64,000 nt of DNA, taken from NCBI GenBank assembly GCA_030248295.1, contig JASANH010001213.1:372001-436000 (forward strand), given 5' to 3'. Made by a program: the position numbers and the translations under genes. The notes below the pieces were generated by a model that was given only the letters and a program-made list of their open reading frames with translations, was not told the DNA's origin and searched no databases. Source of the stretch: Mesodorylaimus sp. YZB2_4 (lineage: Eukaryota; Nematoda; Enoplea; Dorylaimida; Dorylaimidae). This document shows, one piece after another, positions 32,272 through 43,552 of the stretch. Every line of letters starts with the position of its first letter. Within the stretch, counting starts at the first letter, position 1.

Positions 32272-35200
32272 CTACAGAGACTCTGAAGCCTTGGCTTTGA
32301 TAGCGGCGATAACGGAATCCTGATCGACGTATTCGAACACATTGGGTGCACTGAGCAATATGCCCAGCGTGCCACCCGCAGTCACGCCAAAGAATACGTA
32401 GAGCAGTAATCGATCGATAACCATAGCTATGTACTTCCAATCGTCCCGCACCTGAAACGTCAAAATGGTACAGAGACTAAGTGAAAGGGAGGTTGCGATT
32501 GTGGGCTTTTCTGCAAGCGGGAAGTTCAAATTTTCAAAAAGTGGTTCACGTGATGAGCTTATACAGCGGTTGTGGTGAAATCCGAGCGGGATATTCAAAC
32601 TGTTAAGAAGGGATTTCAGTGATGAGATGGTTTGAGTGCGATTGTAAGTTTTTCTGCCAGCGGGAAATTCAAATATTCAAAAGGTTATTCTAGTGACAAG
32701 CTGATAAGGTAGTTTTGGTGCGACCAAAGGTAGGAATTCAAAATTTCGAGTACCTTTTTATGTTCATCATCCTGCCTGAGATGTTCGGTGATGTATTCGA
32801 TGGCTTCGATAGCTCGATAGGCCTCTGGTGATAAGAGCTGGGCCGTATCCAACTCATCGAATCGAGGCGGTGGTGGCGGCGGCTCGGCTCTCCGATGATT
32901 TGGTGATGATCGGGCGGGTCCGATCGGTGTTTCAACGAGTTCGTTCGATGTCTGCGGCGAGACAGTCCTTCGAGCCGCGGCTGCACTGCAATTCGGATGA
33001 TGTACTTTAGTCATTTCGATGAATTTACCCGGTGTGACTGGTGTGGGCGGGTAGAAGACGTGCGATTCCTTAGTGGAGCCCGGCCGCACCCGCTCCTCCT
33101 CCTCCTCCTCTTCCTCGTCCGTCCGTCCACCAGTCGACGACGATGGACGTTTCCGTCGCCCGTGTCCCAAAGACGCTTTCCAAGCAGCATTCGAATAAGT
33201 GGATGGTCTCTTGGGTCTTTGCATCATAAGAAATTTAGGCAAGATATCGAGGAAAATGTGTCGAATCCAAGGCGCCATGCGATGAGTGGTCGGTCCTCGG
33301 AAATAGATATTTATGATTATGACTGTCACCAAAATGGTGATTATGTTCATGACGAATGTCAGCAATAAATATTTGGCCATCAGGGGAATCGTTGATGATG
33401 TTGGCGGGAGTATTTTCGACACTAATAATAAGAACACCACCAAAGCCAGTAAAATTGAAATGGCTAACGTAATTTTTTCAGATGCATCGGCTGGTAAATA
33501 AAATACCATCATGCTTAAAAATGCCATTAATACGGTTGGAATGATGAGAATTACCTAAATTGCAAATTTATTGCATATGTGGGATTCATGTGGAAACTAG
33601 CATCGGGGAACCACAGTACCCTGGGAAAAAGTTTTATCGTGAAATTCTGCTCAGAGTCTAGCCATATCTCCAAAGTCGGTACAGGCAATTTCAAACAATC
33701 CAAAAATTTGAATTCGCGCGCCTAGATCCTTATGACGCAGGGTAATGGAAAGCACAGCTCCCATGGTTTGAGTGCGCGTGTGCGGAAATCAGGCAACGAC
33801 AAGAGGGTGCTGATTCTGCGCAGGTCTATGAAAGACAGCAATAAACCTACAGTATTTGTATATGGGCAAATAGCAGATGCACATTTCCCGCCATTTTTTG
33901 TATTTGATATCTTAGCCAAGAAACTGTAGTTCTACTGTTTTTGGCAAAAAATGCGATACATAGTAGAACCTTCTAGCAATATTTAACTTGTTTTTTCTAC
34001 ACACATCATCGAAGGGGAGGGTAAATACATTTATACGAGACGGACGAGTTGAGGTGATTTCCATGTGGGAGAATCCTAGATTGTTCTGTTCCTGAGCGTG
34101 CCCCCCCCCGCTTCTGGTCATACCGTATAGAACAAGGTTTTTCTCCTGATCCTTATAAGGAACTTGATTTGTGCTTTTTCAGGGAGCAAATCAGCGGGCA
34201 CGTCCATAATGTCCCAAATGCCACTCGGCGAGTAATCGTTTAGTTCTACGCGGGTTTTGCCCTCCAAATAATCAATCTGCACCTCATCCTTGTTGAATGT
34301 CCAGCTACCAAAGATCCTGGAATTGGAAAGTAGATTGTAGGGAACTGATACGAGAGACAGGACGGCCTTACATAGAGCACTCCTGTTCGTCGAACGGAAA
34401 ATATTCCACATCGATTGTACACGAACTTTTGTAAATTGCTGAAACATGGAAAAGGTGGTGATACGAAAGTGATAGGGTATCACTGAAATTATGAGTGAAG
34501 CTTTTATCGATTATGACTAAACTCAAATCTTAGTAACTCTCTTCTCACCTGCCTGTGATAAGCACACAGCACAAGAATTTTGGTATGAAATACATCAGTG
34601 TTTGAAGCTTAGAACATGCAGAGGCACACCAAAACCAACACTTCTCAGCATACAGTACCTGGTGGCACCCAAAGCATAGTACCAGTTGACTCGATCACAA
34701 CGTTCGAATAGAAAGACACTTCATAACGGCCGTCAGCGCTAAAACGTATCTCATGCAGCCTAGCTCAACACTGATTATCAGTTCCGGCTCACTTATTGAA
34801 AAGAACCACATCAGGAAGCCTAAAACAAAATCAGTGACTCATTTATAACATCAGTTTGGTTATCAAAATTAACCCTTACCAAACCTTATCAGGAGGCACG
34901 CGTATTGTCTTTATTTTGCCATAGTTTTCCGGATCCCAAGTCAGCTGATAGTCCATCCATTTCTGAAATGGAAGGCCATCCTGTGGCTGTGGTGACAGTC
35001 TTGTCATGGGCTTCGATTTCCGATCATTCGTCGTGAAATGTGTGAAATTTTTTGCAGCAAACCCTGCTCGAAACCTTTCTCTACGACCTCAGACAGCTGT
35101 CACCTCCACAAGATCAAGGCACACTCAAATAAGGCTTACCAATGTTAGCCATACATTCTGAAAAAACAACACTTCATGTGACTCAATATTGCAAAAATGA

Positions 35201-36154
35201 GGAAATTATTTTACCGTTTGCATGATTTGATTTTTTTCGTCCTAGAACATTTGATCACAATCAATGACGGAATGGCACGCAGGTCGAGTCCTTTTCGTAC
35301 TTACCACGTTTATGAGCAAGATCATAGCCAAACTGAAGGAAACCACTAAAGCACTCGCGTTGACGCTGGGGACTGGTCTTATCAGCGAGTTGTAACTGCG
35401 AAATAAATCCGTAATTAATCGATCTTCATCGTCGGAACACGTGGCTACAAGCAAAAGATGGTGATAAGACAAAGTAATAATGGCACGAGTACGGGATATG
35501 GATGAGAGCAAGTGATAAAGCAGTTTGATAGTGGCCAGGGGACAGACTGCATAAAAATGATACAGTAGGAGCATATTTTTACAATTTGTTTTTTACGGTC
35601 TCGTTATTCTTCAGAGTTATAAGATAATGATATATTTAAAAAGTGGTGATAAGATAATGCTACCCTGAGTGAATGGTAAATGAGAATGTGGCTAAAAGCA
35701 CCATAAGTCTGGACAATCTGTTATCAGTGATAAGGATAGCCCACAAGTAAGTGATAGGTATCGCGAAGGATTAGTGAAGGCGACACGAGTCGATACAGAG
35801 CCCGAACCCAGCATAATAATGTCTCGCTAGCTCCGAGACAAGTCATGATGCGGCGGTGTTCAATAGACCCCTTCTTCCCTCCCCGTCTCCTGGAGCTAGT
35901 ACCTACTCCATAAGAGTGACACTAGTCAAGAGTCAAAGCAAGCGTAGAGTGCCTTATGCTCTGCGAACTCCTCGCAATCTACATAATTATGGCCACACGT
36001 AGCTGAGTTTTGTTTTGTGCAGCACATCACGATAGCATGCTGACACATGGTGCTTGCAAAAATGCGTCCTCGACTTACCTTTAAAAACTAATTGAATCAA
36101 AAAAAGAACGGCGAAAAATGCCGAAAGCATAAAATTGTTGATCATTCTGCTCAT
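32272..36154 (-). CDS. Nicotinic acetylcholine receptor subunit, non-alpha, levamisole-receptor type
   Basis: Subunit of a pentameric cation channel gated by acetylcholine at muscle or neuronal membranes. Eleven exons: 36154-36079, 35444-35305, 35241-35215, 35157-35140, 34962-34880, 34819-34793, 34738-34659, 34438-34372, 34316-34124, 33554-32754 and 32451-32272. They give 563 residues. A signal peptide precedes DEDRLITDLFRSYNSLIRPV, WDPENYGKI and the Cys loop (Cys157, Cys171; CTIDVEYFPFDEQEC). Loop C lacks the vicinal Cys pair, so it is a non-alpha subunit. M1 is 238-257, M2 264-286 with Glu263 at the cytoplasmic ring, then M3. The M3-M4 loop holds an 8-Glu run and a Pro run. M4 ends the protein. 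Closest by eye to the ACR-2/ACR-3/UNC-29/LEV-1 group. Transcribed convergently with the collagen gene. Confidence 0.93.
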
Positions 36155-36164
36155 TTTGTCTGCA

Positions 36165-36166
36165 CT
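36165..36166 (-). promoter_or_regulatory. Candidate trans-splice or 5'-UTR acceptor of the receptor gene
   Basis: The minus strand reads CCTTTTCTCAG, 10 nt before the ATG at 36154. In nematodes such a site so close to the start suggests spliced-leader addition; a 5'-UTR intron is the alternative. Confidence 0.45.
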
Positions 36167-38033
36167 GAGAAAAGGAATCGACGATATGAGCGCAACCAAG
36201 CTCGTTGCCAGTTTCGCCTTCACTCGGCCTACTGTATTCGCGGAATGACCAAAAATGGAATAAGCTTAGATTCTTCACTGGAATGTAGAAGCTACTGAAT
36301 TTGTCAAGGACAAATTGAAGAATAATTTCCACATCGGCCAAACACGTCGCGAACAATGTGGGCATAATGTATTCGAAGTGAAATAGTGGTCAGACCAAGG
36401 AGCCAAGCGACGAAGACTCTTTTAAGTCTTATCCATCACAGTTATCATGGCCAATTGACTTTTGTAGTTGACGGGTTCAAGTGTCAGTAGAGGGCGAAGG
36501 GGGCTCCTCAGCTATCAGCTTATCAGTCTGAGTGTCAATGGGGTGGAATGCAATCGAGGGCACCTAGATTTGTCGGTGCGGCCGACAATATCAGCAAGTC
36601 TTTGCGAGGCGTCAAATGAATGGGCAACTGGCGGGTCTGCAGCCGAGCTGTGCTGCCATTCGACGGGGGATATGGAATCAGATTTATGCTAGTAAATTTA
36701 AATGAAATAAAGGAGAGAATGCGGAATCAATGCTGGCAATTGGTGCGTGCATGGTGGCCGGTTGGTCTCAGTTTTTCGAGCCGAGATGGTTTCGGCTTGA
36801 GAAAGCCTTAATCCAGTGCTGTGGCGGGGGCGGACGAGGAGCAGCTGGCGTTGGTTTCCTATTCGATGAGGCTTAAAATGAGGAATATGGGGCGATTAGT
36901 CTAAAAAGGCTTCCTCGAGTCGTCCCTAAACGGCGCGCAGGGAGTTGGAATACAGTGGCTGGCAGTCGAGACTGGTCCGAGCGCGGGCCTGGTATCGTCC
37001 GGGCAACAGGCTTCTATCGATGAGGATTAGTAGGAAGCGGGGGAGCAGTCTAAGGTGCCGGGCTTCCAGTGCCAGCGCATTTTATTAATGCCCGCGGAAT
37101 GGATATGGATGAGATGGCGGCATTGGACAAGAGGCCCATAGTCCTCCTTCACTCACTATTTTCGTTTCCGTCTTCAAGATAGTATGACTGCCAGTAATAA
37201 GAAGAACCGCTCCAACCAACGCCACTGTCCGCACAGCCGGTCGAAGCGGCTCGCCTTCGATTGCACCACTCGGCCTCCAGCAGCGCCAGAAGCAAAAAAC
37301 GAAACGTCCCGGCTGACGCCAATCCGAATCCGTCCATCTTCTAAATTGCCTTAATCGTCCACCTTCCTCCCAAATCAATACCCCACATACGTCTACTTCC
37401 TACACGCATAAGCTGCCTCTCCAAGGCTAAAGGGGCATGCGAGCCGAGGGACTGCTCGCCTATAATTAGTTTCCATTAGACTCGCTACTTTCCCTCCGTG
37501 CACACCACACAAACCATGCCACACACACTCTCATCCAAGTGTCAGACCCACGTGCCCTCCCCCACTGTCTGGCAAAGAAATGAATTTGAACAAATTCCCC
37601 TAACTTGGACTGCACTCGGAACCCTAAGTAATTGACCCATTGTGAAATAGCATACTCCCGACACTTTCTATAGTCGTCAGTAGGCTACTCTATCACCTCC
37701 CATAAAAGGACCCAAACCGTGGGAATGCGCGCCACTAGTGCCGATGATACGCGAGACGTAATGCCTATTTACTTTGCAAGGATCCAATTGCAAAACTGTA
37801 CGTGCAGGCGCATGAATGAACAAGCCCAAATGAACGAACGCAAAGCTGCGCAGACCTCAACAATTTGAAATTGGCGCTTTTTACGATAAACCTCGCGTAG
37901 CATGTTCAGACTGTGCTCTCCAGCGCACGAGTTTAGGGTTTAGGGTGGGATTCGATTCGGTTTTAAAATCCGTGGATTTGGGTTCGGCTTATAAATTTTG
38001 TTGCGGTGAAACCCTGTTAGTCTATCGCTCAAG
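36167..38033. other. No gene recognised
   Basis: Region between divergent receptor and bZIP genes. Open frames at 36468-36811 and 37085-37378 have no family resemblance and no splice partners that I could find. It probably includes both promoters. Confidence 0.4.
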
Positions 38034-38477
38034 ATGGGAAAACGAAAAACTGGTGGCGGACAAAGCGGGGACAGCGAAGATGAGTCCTATCGAGCCAAAC
38101 GAGCCAGGAATAATGAAGCGGTGAAAAAATCTCGTGAGAAAAGCCGTCAAAAGGAATCGCAAAATAGTGAACGCGTTCAAGAATTGAGAAATGAGAATAC
38201 GGAATTGGAAAGGCAGGTAGACACATTGAAACGGGAATTGAACTTATTGAAAGAACTGTTCGTCGAGTGCGCGGCTGGGGGTACTTCGAGAACAACCGAT
38301 CCAAGTACGAGCACTGCTGGCGCTTCATCTTCTACATCTGGTGCAAATGGAGAGACTACTAGCCACTTAGATTTCTCTTCGGTTTCCTCGTCCTCGTTAT
38401 CATTTCCCGAACAGATCGTCACGACTTCATCCACGTCAGCCAAGAGGGAATCAACGGGCAGAAAGAAGCGGAAATAG
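38034..38477 (+). CDS. C/EBP-type bZIP transcription factor (C/EBP-gamma-like), intronless
   Basis: 147 residues. The basic region, about residues 20-41, reads RAKRARNNEAVKKSREKSRQ, with the Asn and Ala of the RNNxAVxKSR signature of C/EBP proteins. The leucine zipper has Leu at 51, 58, 65 and 72. The body is short, and the C-terminus is a Ser/Thr-rich tail ending in a basic RKKRK that could help nuclear import. There is no N-terminal activation domain, as in C/EBP-gamma and nematode CEBP-2, which act as heterodimer partners. It probably binds C/EBP sites as a dimer; its targets are unknown. The ATG follows GCTCAAG directly. Confidence 0.9.
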   Translation: MGKRKTGGGQSGDSEDESYRAKRARNNEAVKKSREKSRQKESQNSERVQELRNENTELERQVDTLKRELNLLKELFVECAAGGTSRTTDPSTSTAGASSSTSGANGETTSHLDFSSVSSSSLSFPEQIVTTSSTSAKRESTGRKKRK

Positions 38478-39069
38478 CGGGATAGCGATCAGTTGATTTT
38501 AGTTAGCATGCACTGCGCTATATGAGTTTGTTTTTATGCCCTCTGTACATACATATGTCAATTCTAGGCACTGTTGATCAGTAATTGACAATCATACACT
38601 TGTGAACGCCCTGTGAGCAAAGAAATCGAACTGATGCTGTATTCACTGAAGGACGTCTGATCAAAGCTAACTCACGGCCGTTGAAGCACAGTTGTCGCTC
38701 ATTACCATGACTCATCGACAATGAGGACTGTTGTGTAACCTTGCATCACTCCTTTGCATTGCCTGCTGCGCGCTCAAAAACCTTCGTGCATCCTTCGTAG
38801 CTTATTCTTCACTTGTTAAAGCAATTTTCTAGGGAGATTTTATCGAACATCAGTTTTAATTGGTCGCTTTTTTCTTTGTTCTTTAATTATTATCTGTTTG
38901 AAAAACGTTCACTGTAGTTACTTTCTGTTTCCAGCCTTTTTGCTGTAGTTTCAGTTTTTCTTAACGAGTGAGAATTAGGTGGCATCATCCCTCTATAACT
39001 TTTTCGTATTTTGCTACTGAATTTTGATGGATCAGTCGTACCCAACCAGGCATTTGAAGTTTACCAGTT
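38478..39069. other. Region between bZIP and stomatin-like genes
   Basis: AT-rich 3' flank of the bZIP gene and 5' leader of the STOML2 gene. No other gene was seen. Confidence 0.5.
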
Positions 39070-41321
39070 ATGGTAAGTTGCCATGCACCAGTATAATTTT
39101 TGGGTAGGCTAAATATTTGGTTTTTCATGACTTATATTTTTGCAGGCTTTTGCATTAGGTCGACGGCCGATAGGACTTTTAAAATTAGCGACAGATTTTG
39201 GTCGAGTGAGCTCGAATGCAGTTCGATATCGCCATCGCTTGCCCATGAATACGGCCATTCTTTTCGTTCCACAGCAGGAGGCCTGGGTTGTTGAGCGAAT
39301 GGGAAGGTTCAACTGCATTTTGGATCCAGTAGGTGGTGAATTTGTTTGTAGGAAAAGTGAAAAACAGGGAAACGGAGAATAGGAGGCTTAAAAACAGTGA
39401 ACTCGTATTTTTTGTTTCGTTATCACAACTTGAATCTGTGATGTCTTTCCAAAGTGCTCATACCCGCAGTATGCATTGTCGGTTTAGGAGGTCTGGGCTG
39501 GGTGGTCACACGAATTCGAGATTTCGTATTGGTTCAGGTCCCTGGACGGGTCCAAGCAGTCTTGCTTTGTGTAGTTCTGTTTATGCTCTGATTATGGGTC
39601 ATTCGGTTTCGAAATGGATTTTTTCTCACTCGTCAGATCTCGTCTCCCTGAACTACAGTACATAAGTGCTCCTCATTTCAGGGAATCAATTTTTTAATAC
39701 CGATTGTCGATCAAATCAAATATGTGCAAAGTTTGAAAGAACTGGCTATCGAAATACCTCAGCAGTCGGCAATTACAGTAGGTAAGTGCCTGTCTTGTGA
39801 GTACTATGCTTTGAGCCAAGAGTCGCTTTACCTTTTTCCTCTTTGAGACAATGTGGCTCTTCAAATCGATGGTGTTCTATACTTACGAGTGGTCGATCCC
39901 TATAAGGTATGCCAGTTTTATATATCACGTAATGTGCCCATCATCGCATGGCAAACCAGCCTCACTTCAGGCTTCATACGGTGTCGAGGATCCTCAATAC
40001 GCTATAACTCAATTGGCCCAGACCACCATGCGATCAGAAGTAGGCAAGATTACTTTGGATACTGTATTTCGTGAGCGAGAGTCATTGAACGTCAACATCG
40101 TTGGTAAGGCTGTTGGTATTTGATATTGTATAAATTTCACATGTTTCGGTTAATTTACGTTTCAGAGGCGTTGAACAAAGCTGCTGATCCGTGGGGCCTG
40201 ACTTGCATGCGTTACGAGATTAGTAAGTCTTTTTCCTCTGTTTGAATATCAATGTCGAATCGGTTCCGATTTAGGGGATATGAAAATGCCATCTAGGATA
40301 GAAGAGGGTAAGTAGTGGAGTGATTGTACATTCTTTTTGTTTAGCTACTCACGGCCGCCAGCCTCTGACGATCCGTGATTCTAGCAATGCACTTACAAGT
40401 GGAAGCGGAAAGGAAGAAACGAGCTGCTGTTTTGGAGTCCGAGGGTAAGGGCTGCTGGGCGTGGGGGGGGGGCGGTCATTGAGACATGCTAAAGCGAGCT
40501 GTTTTGTGTTTCAGGTGTAAAAGCGGCCAAAATCAATGTTGCCGAGGGTAGCAAAATGGAAACGATTTTGGCCTCTGAGGCAAAGAAACAGGAGCAGATT
40601 AATCGAGCTGAAGGTAAGAAAGTTAAAGGGTCAGAAACAAGGCTGGACCAAATAGGGGTGGCTGAGATTGGTTTTAACGGTTCAACTTTTTGTAATTTTA
40701 GGTGAAGCCAATGCCATTAGAATAACTGCTGAAGCTCGAGCTAGAGCCATATCGACAGTAGCGTCTGGCGAGGCGAGCGCAGTTACGTTGAAGGCTGGTG
40801 CACAGGCGAAAGCCATCAATCTCGTCTCGGAGGCTTTGCAAGCTCAGGTGAGTGAATGAGATTTTGAGAAATTTAGATTTATTCTGCACTCTATGGTTGC
40901 TTTTAGAATGGACGTAACGCGGCTGCCTTGTCCGTGGCTGAACAGTATGTCGGCGCTTTTGGTAACTTGGCCAAATCTTCCAATACTGTCATTGTGCCTG
41001 CGAATGCTGGCGATGCGGCTGGAATGGTTGCACAGGTAAACTCACGGCGGCTTGGGTATGGGCTCCCATTACCATACTTTTGGGTGATATTCCTGCTAGT
41101 TGAGTTTTTGACCTTAGTTAGGACGCTCGATGAAAATACTTTTTTATTTGCCGTTTCAGGCACTGGGCATCTACTCTTCGCTTTCTTCGACGGCTCAGCA
41201 GTCATCGCCAAATGTGGATAGACTCCCAAAAGGCTATTTCAGTAGTGAGTCGGAGGAATCCTCGGAGAGCTCTCCCAGGGGTCGTAAGGGCGGCAGTGAT
41301 TTTGAAGTCGACAAACCATGA
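39070..41321 (+). CDS. STOML2: Stomatin-like protein 2, mitochondrial SPFH-domain protein
   Basis: Inner-membrane scaffold that organises cardiolipin-rich domains and respiratory complexes. Exons: 39070-39072, 39146-39328, 39682-39781, 39848-39906, 39971-40103, 40166-40222, 40275-40307, 40385-40444, 40515-40613, 40702-40847, 40907-41035 and 41160-41321. They give 387 residues (human 356). An Arg-containing, acid-free N-terminus fits a mitochondrial presequence. The SPFH core shows [58 protein letters not shown] and FRERESLN. A long Ala/Glu coiled coil follows ([18 protein letters not shown]). In my model the first coding exon is only the ATG, directly followed by a strong GTAAGT donor. The acidic Ser-rich tail is longer than usual. 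Confidence 0.93.
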
Positions 41322-41540
41322 ATGTGATAAATTAGTTTATCATTGTTAAGCGATTATGGTTGATGCTGTTACTTGGTTTTCAGTTTGGAGTGAGAACATG
41401 ACAGGAGGGTAATATTGTGCTAATAGGTGGGTTCTGTGTGGGGATATGCGGGTTATACGGATGGGTGAAAATTCAATGAAAGAACAGCGGCCTGGAAGCA
41501 GTTGACACATTTTCATACAACATCGATGCTCATCTTGGAA

Positions 41541-43552
41541 TCATATACGGACGTGAAAGGTCCTGGCGAAATCGGGCGATCTAGAAACGACGTGTTCGAA
41601 TTCGGCATAGCTCAAGTGCTCGTCGGTGTCTAAATCTGATTCTTCCATGATCTAAAATCGAAACAACTATACAGTCTCGCCTGCTGGCGTGACAGGGGCT
41701 TACCCTGTCGATGATGAATTGGATCTCGTCGTCGCTCAGTTCCTCGCGGGTGAGACAACGTAAAACTTTGTCCAGATCAGTCCGCCCAATCAGATCGTCT
41801 TGATCGTGGTCTAAAATAGAAGGGCCAATGGCCGAGTCAGTGTGAGCACTGCGGATTGTACATGGCACTGATATGGTGCCAAGCTGGCACTGACTAAGGT
41901 GTCACATGTTCGCTCCATGGATGGAATCTCCTCATGCCCATTACTTTCAAGCATCATATCCTCCTGATAAGGGCGCCATGTCAGAATGCACAGTCCTTGC
42001 CAGCCCACTGCCGCAAGGGCTGTGTGTTCAAACTTCAGCAGCAGTATGGTATGCTGGTGAGAAATGTGTTGCGTCAGGGAAACCTTTACAATACAATGCT
42101 TAATTCATAATTTTGGATTTCACTAAAATTCCGTCAAGATCTTTTCGTCTGTGGCAGGCCTTTTCGGGCGATACAGAGTTTTGTACATTTTGGCCCCGAA
42201 ACATTAAAGCTGCTCTTCCCGAAAGCCGAAACAGACCAGATTCCAGGGAACCCCGTCATAAGTGCCATACCATAAATACGGAAGGCGTATTTCAGTTTCA
42301 GCTCCAATGGTGCACTTTCGGAGAGAACAGAGAACATGTCCAAGAAGTCGTCGAATGTTAGATTGCCGCATCCATCTTCAGAAAAAACCTCGCAAATGCG
42401 TCTTCGAAATGGGTTCTCCTAAAATGGGCAGCAGTGCTTCACTCGGTTTTAGCTCCTCTCAACTCCTCTCGTGCTAGATTGCCTCTCGGATAGTAACCGC
42501 TGAATGCACAGTGGGCGAGGTGCAGTGTTGCATACGTCTGGGTCCGTGTTACTGAAAGGAGTGACCAAAGGAGACCCCTGACCCGTCCAGCCGTGGCTGA
42601 AACATCAGCCAAGCGGGTGGCGTTCCCAGCTGTCTGATCGTGCATAGGTTCGATTGCCAGAGGAGCCTCTACATCGTGCATTAGATGCGTCTACAATAAG
42701 AGCAGCAGAGCAGCAGCAATCACATGTGCACTATACCCGTAACTACTTTTTGTCGCATAGGTGTGAGTACCCGGATCACAAAGCACCTTCTGATCGTAAG
42801 TCTCCCATTATCATTTTCCATTGAGTGCCCCTAATGGGCCTACTACTGTACATACTGTACGACTGCAGTGTCCAAGTAAGAGCTTTTGTATGGGAACATG
42901 CAGTATGTGCTGGACTTGTTTCAGATCCTATCCCCTAGGGCAACAAGTGATGATTTACCAACTCACAGGTCCTTAGGATGCTTGAAATGGCACCTGGGAT
43001 AACCTTTTGAGTTTGATCATTATTGACCAGTTTTGGTGGGCGGGCTCCCTCTAACTTCGAGTATGTTGGTTGTGTGAAGCCCACCCCATCTGCTTGCGCC
43101 TGCTGATGGAGCTTGTGCACAACACGGAAAGTCTACGACCTGGGCTGTGAGCAGAGGGCCGGTTGTTTGACGAGCAATGACATGGCCATCAGACCACTCA
43201 CCCGAAGTTCTGGCATTTTCTCAATCTCCTCGAACGATAGTGTCACAATACCAGTCCGATTGCCTTGCATATTTGTGGGCACTTTGTTCGGATTCAGTGC
43301 GTAAAACCTTTTGTAGATCCTAAAACATGGATAAGACAGTTGGTGGTACTGACGTTGTCTCGCTGTAGGCTAAACAGATGCTACAAACATTTGTGCACAA
43401 TCTGGCCTGGTATGCATTACTCACCGCATAATATCCTTCTTGGTAAAAAATGTACAATCTTGATATTCGTCCAGTTGCTCCTTGGTGAATACGCCGGCAT
43501 TGCTGAATAAATTCAAATCTCCTAAGCTACTCTTTTTGAAAGCGTTTCCCAT
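41541..43552 (-). CDS. CIB2: Calcium- and integrin-binding protein 2 (EF-hand)
   Basis: Five exons: 43552-43425, 43319-43202, 42418-42271, 41810-41704 and 41651-41541, giving 203 residues. N-terminal MGNAFKK fits N-myristoylation, so membrane anchoring is likely. CIB-specific features are [60 protein letters not shown] and a C-terminus [12 protein letters not shown], the tail that packs on the protein. EF-hand 3 ([12 protein letters not shown]) and EF-hand 4 ([12 protein letters not shown]) keep acidic ligands, so Ca/Mg binding is likely. In vertebrates and flies CIB2 supports mechanotransduction and calcium regulation; the role here is inferred. Introns 2 and 3 hold unrelated sequence, including repeat-like stretches. 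Confidence 0.93.

Noticed and set aside
39100-39294. Open frame in another phase over STOML2 exon 2
   Set aside because: It conflicts with the SPFH-domain frame, which is conserved and splices correctly.
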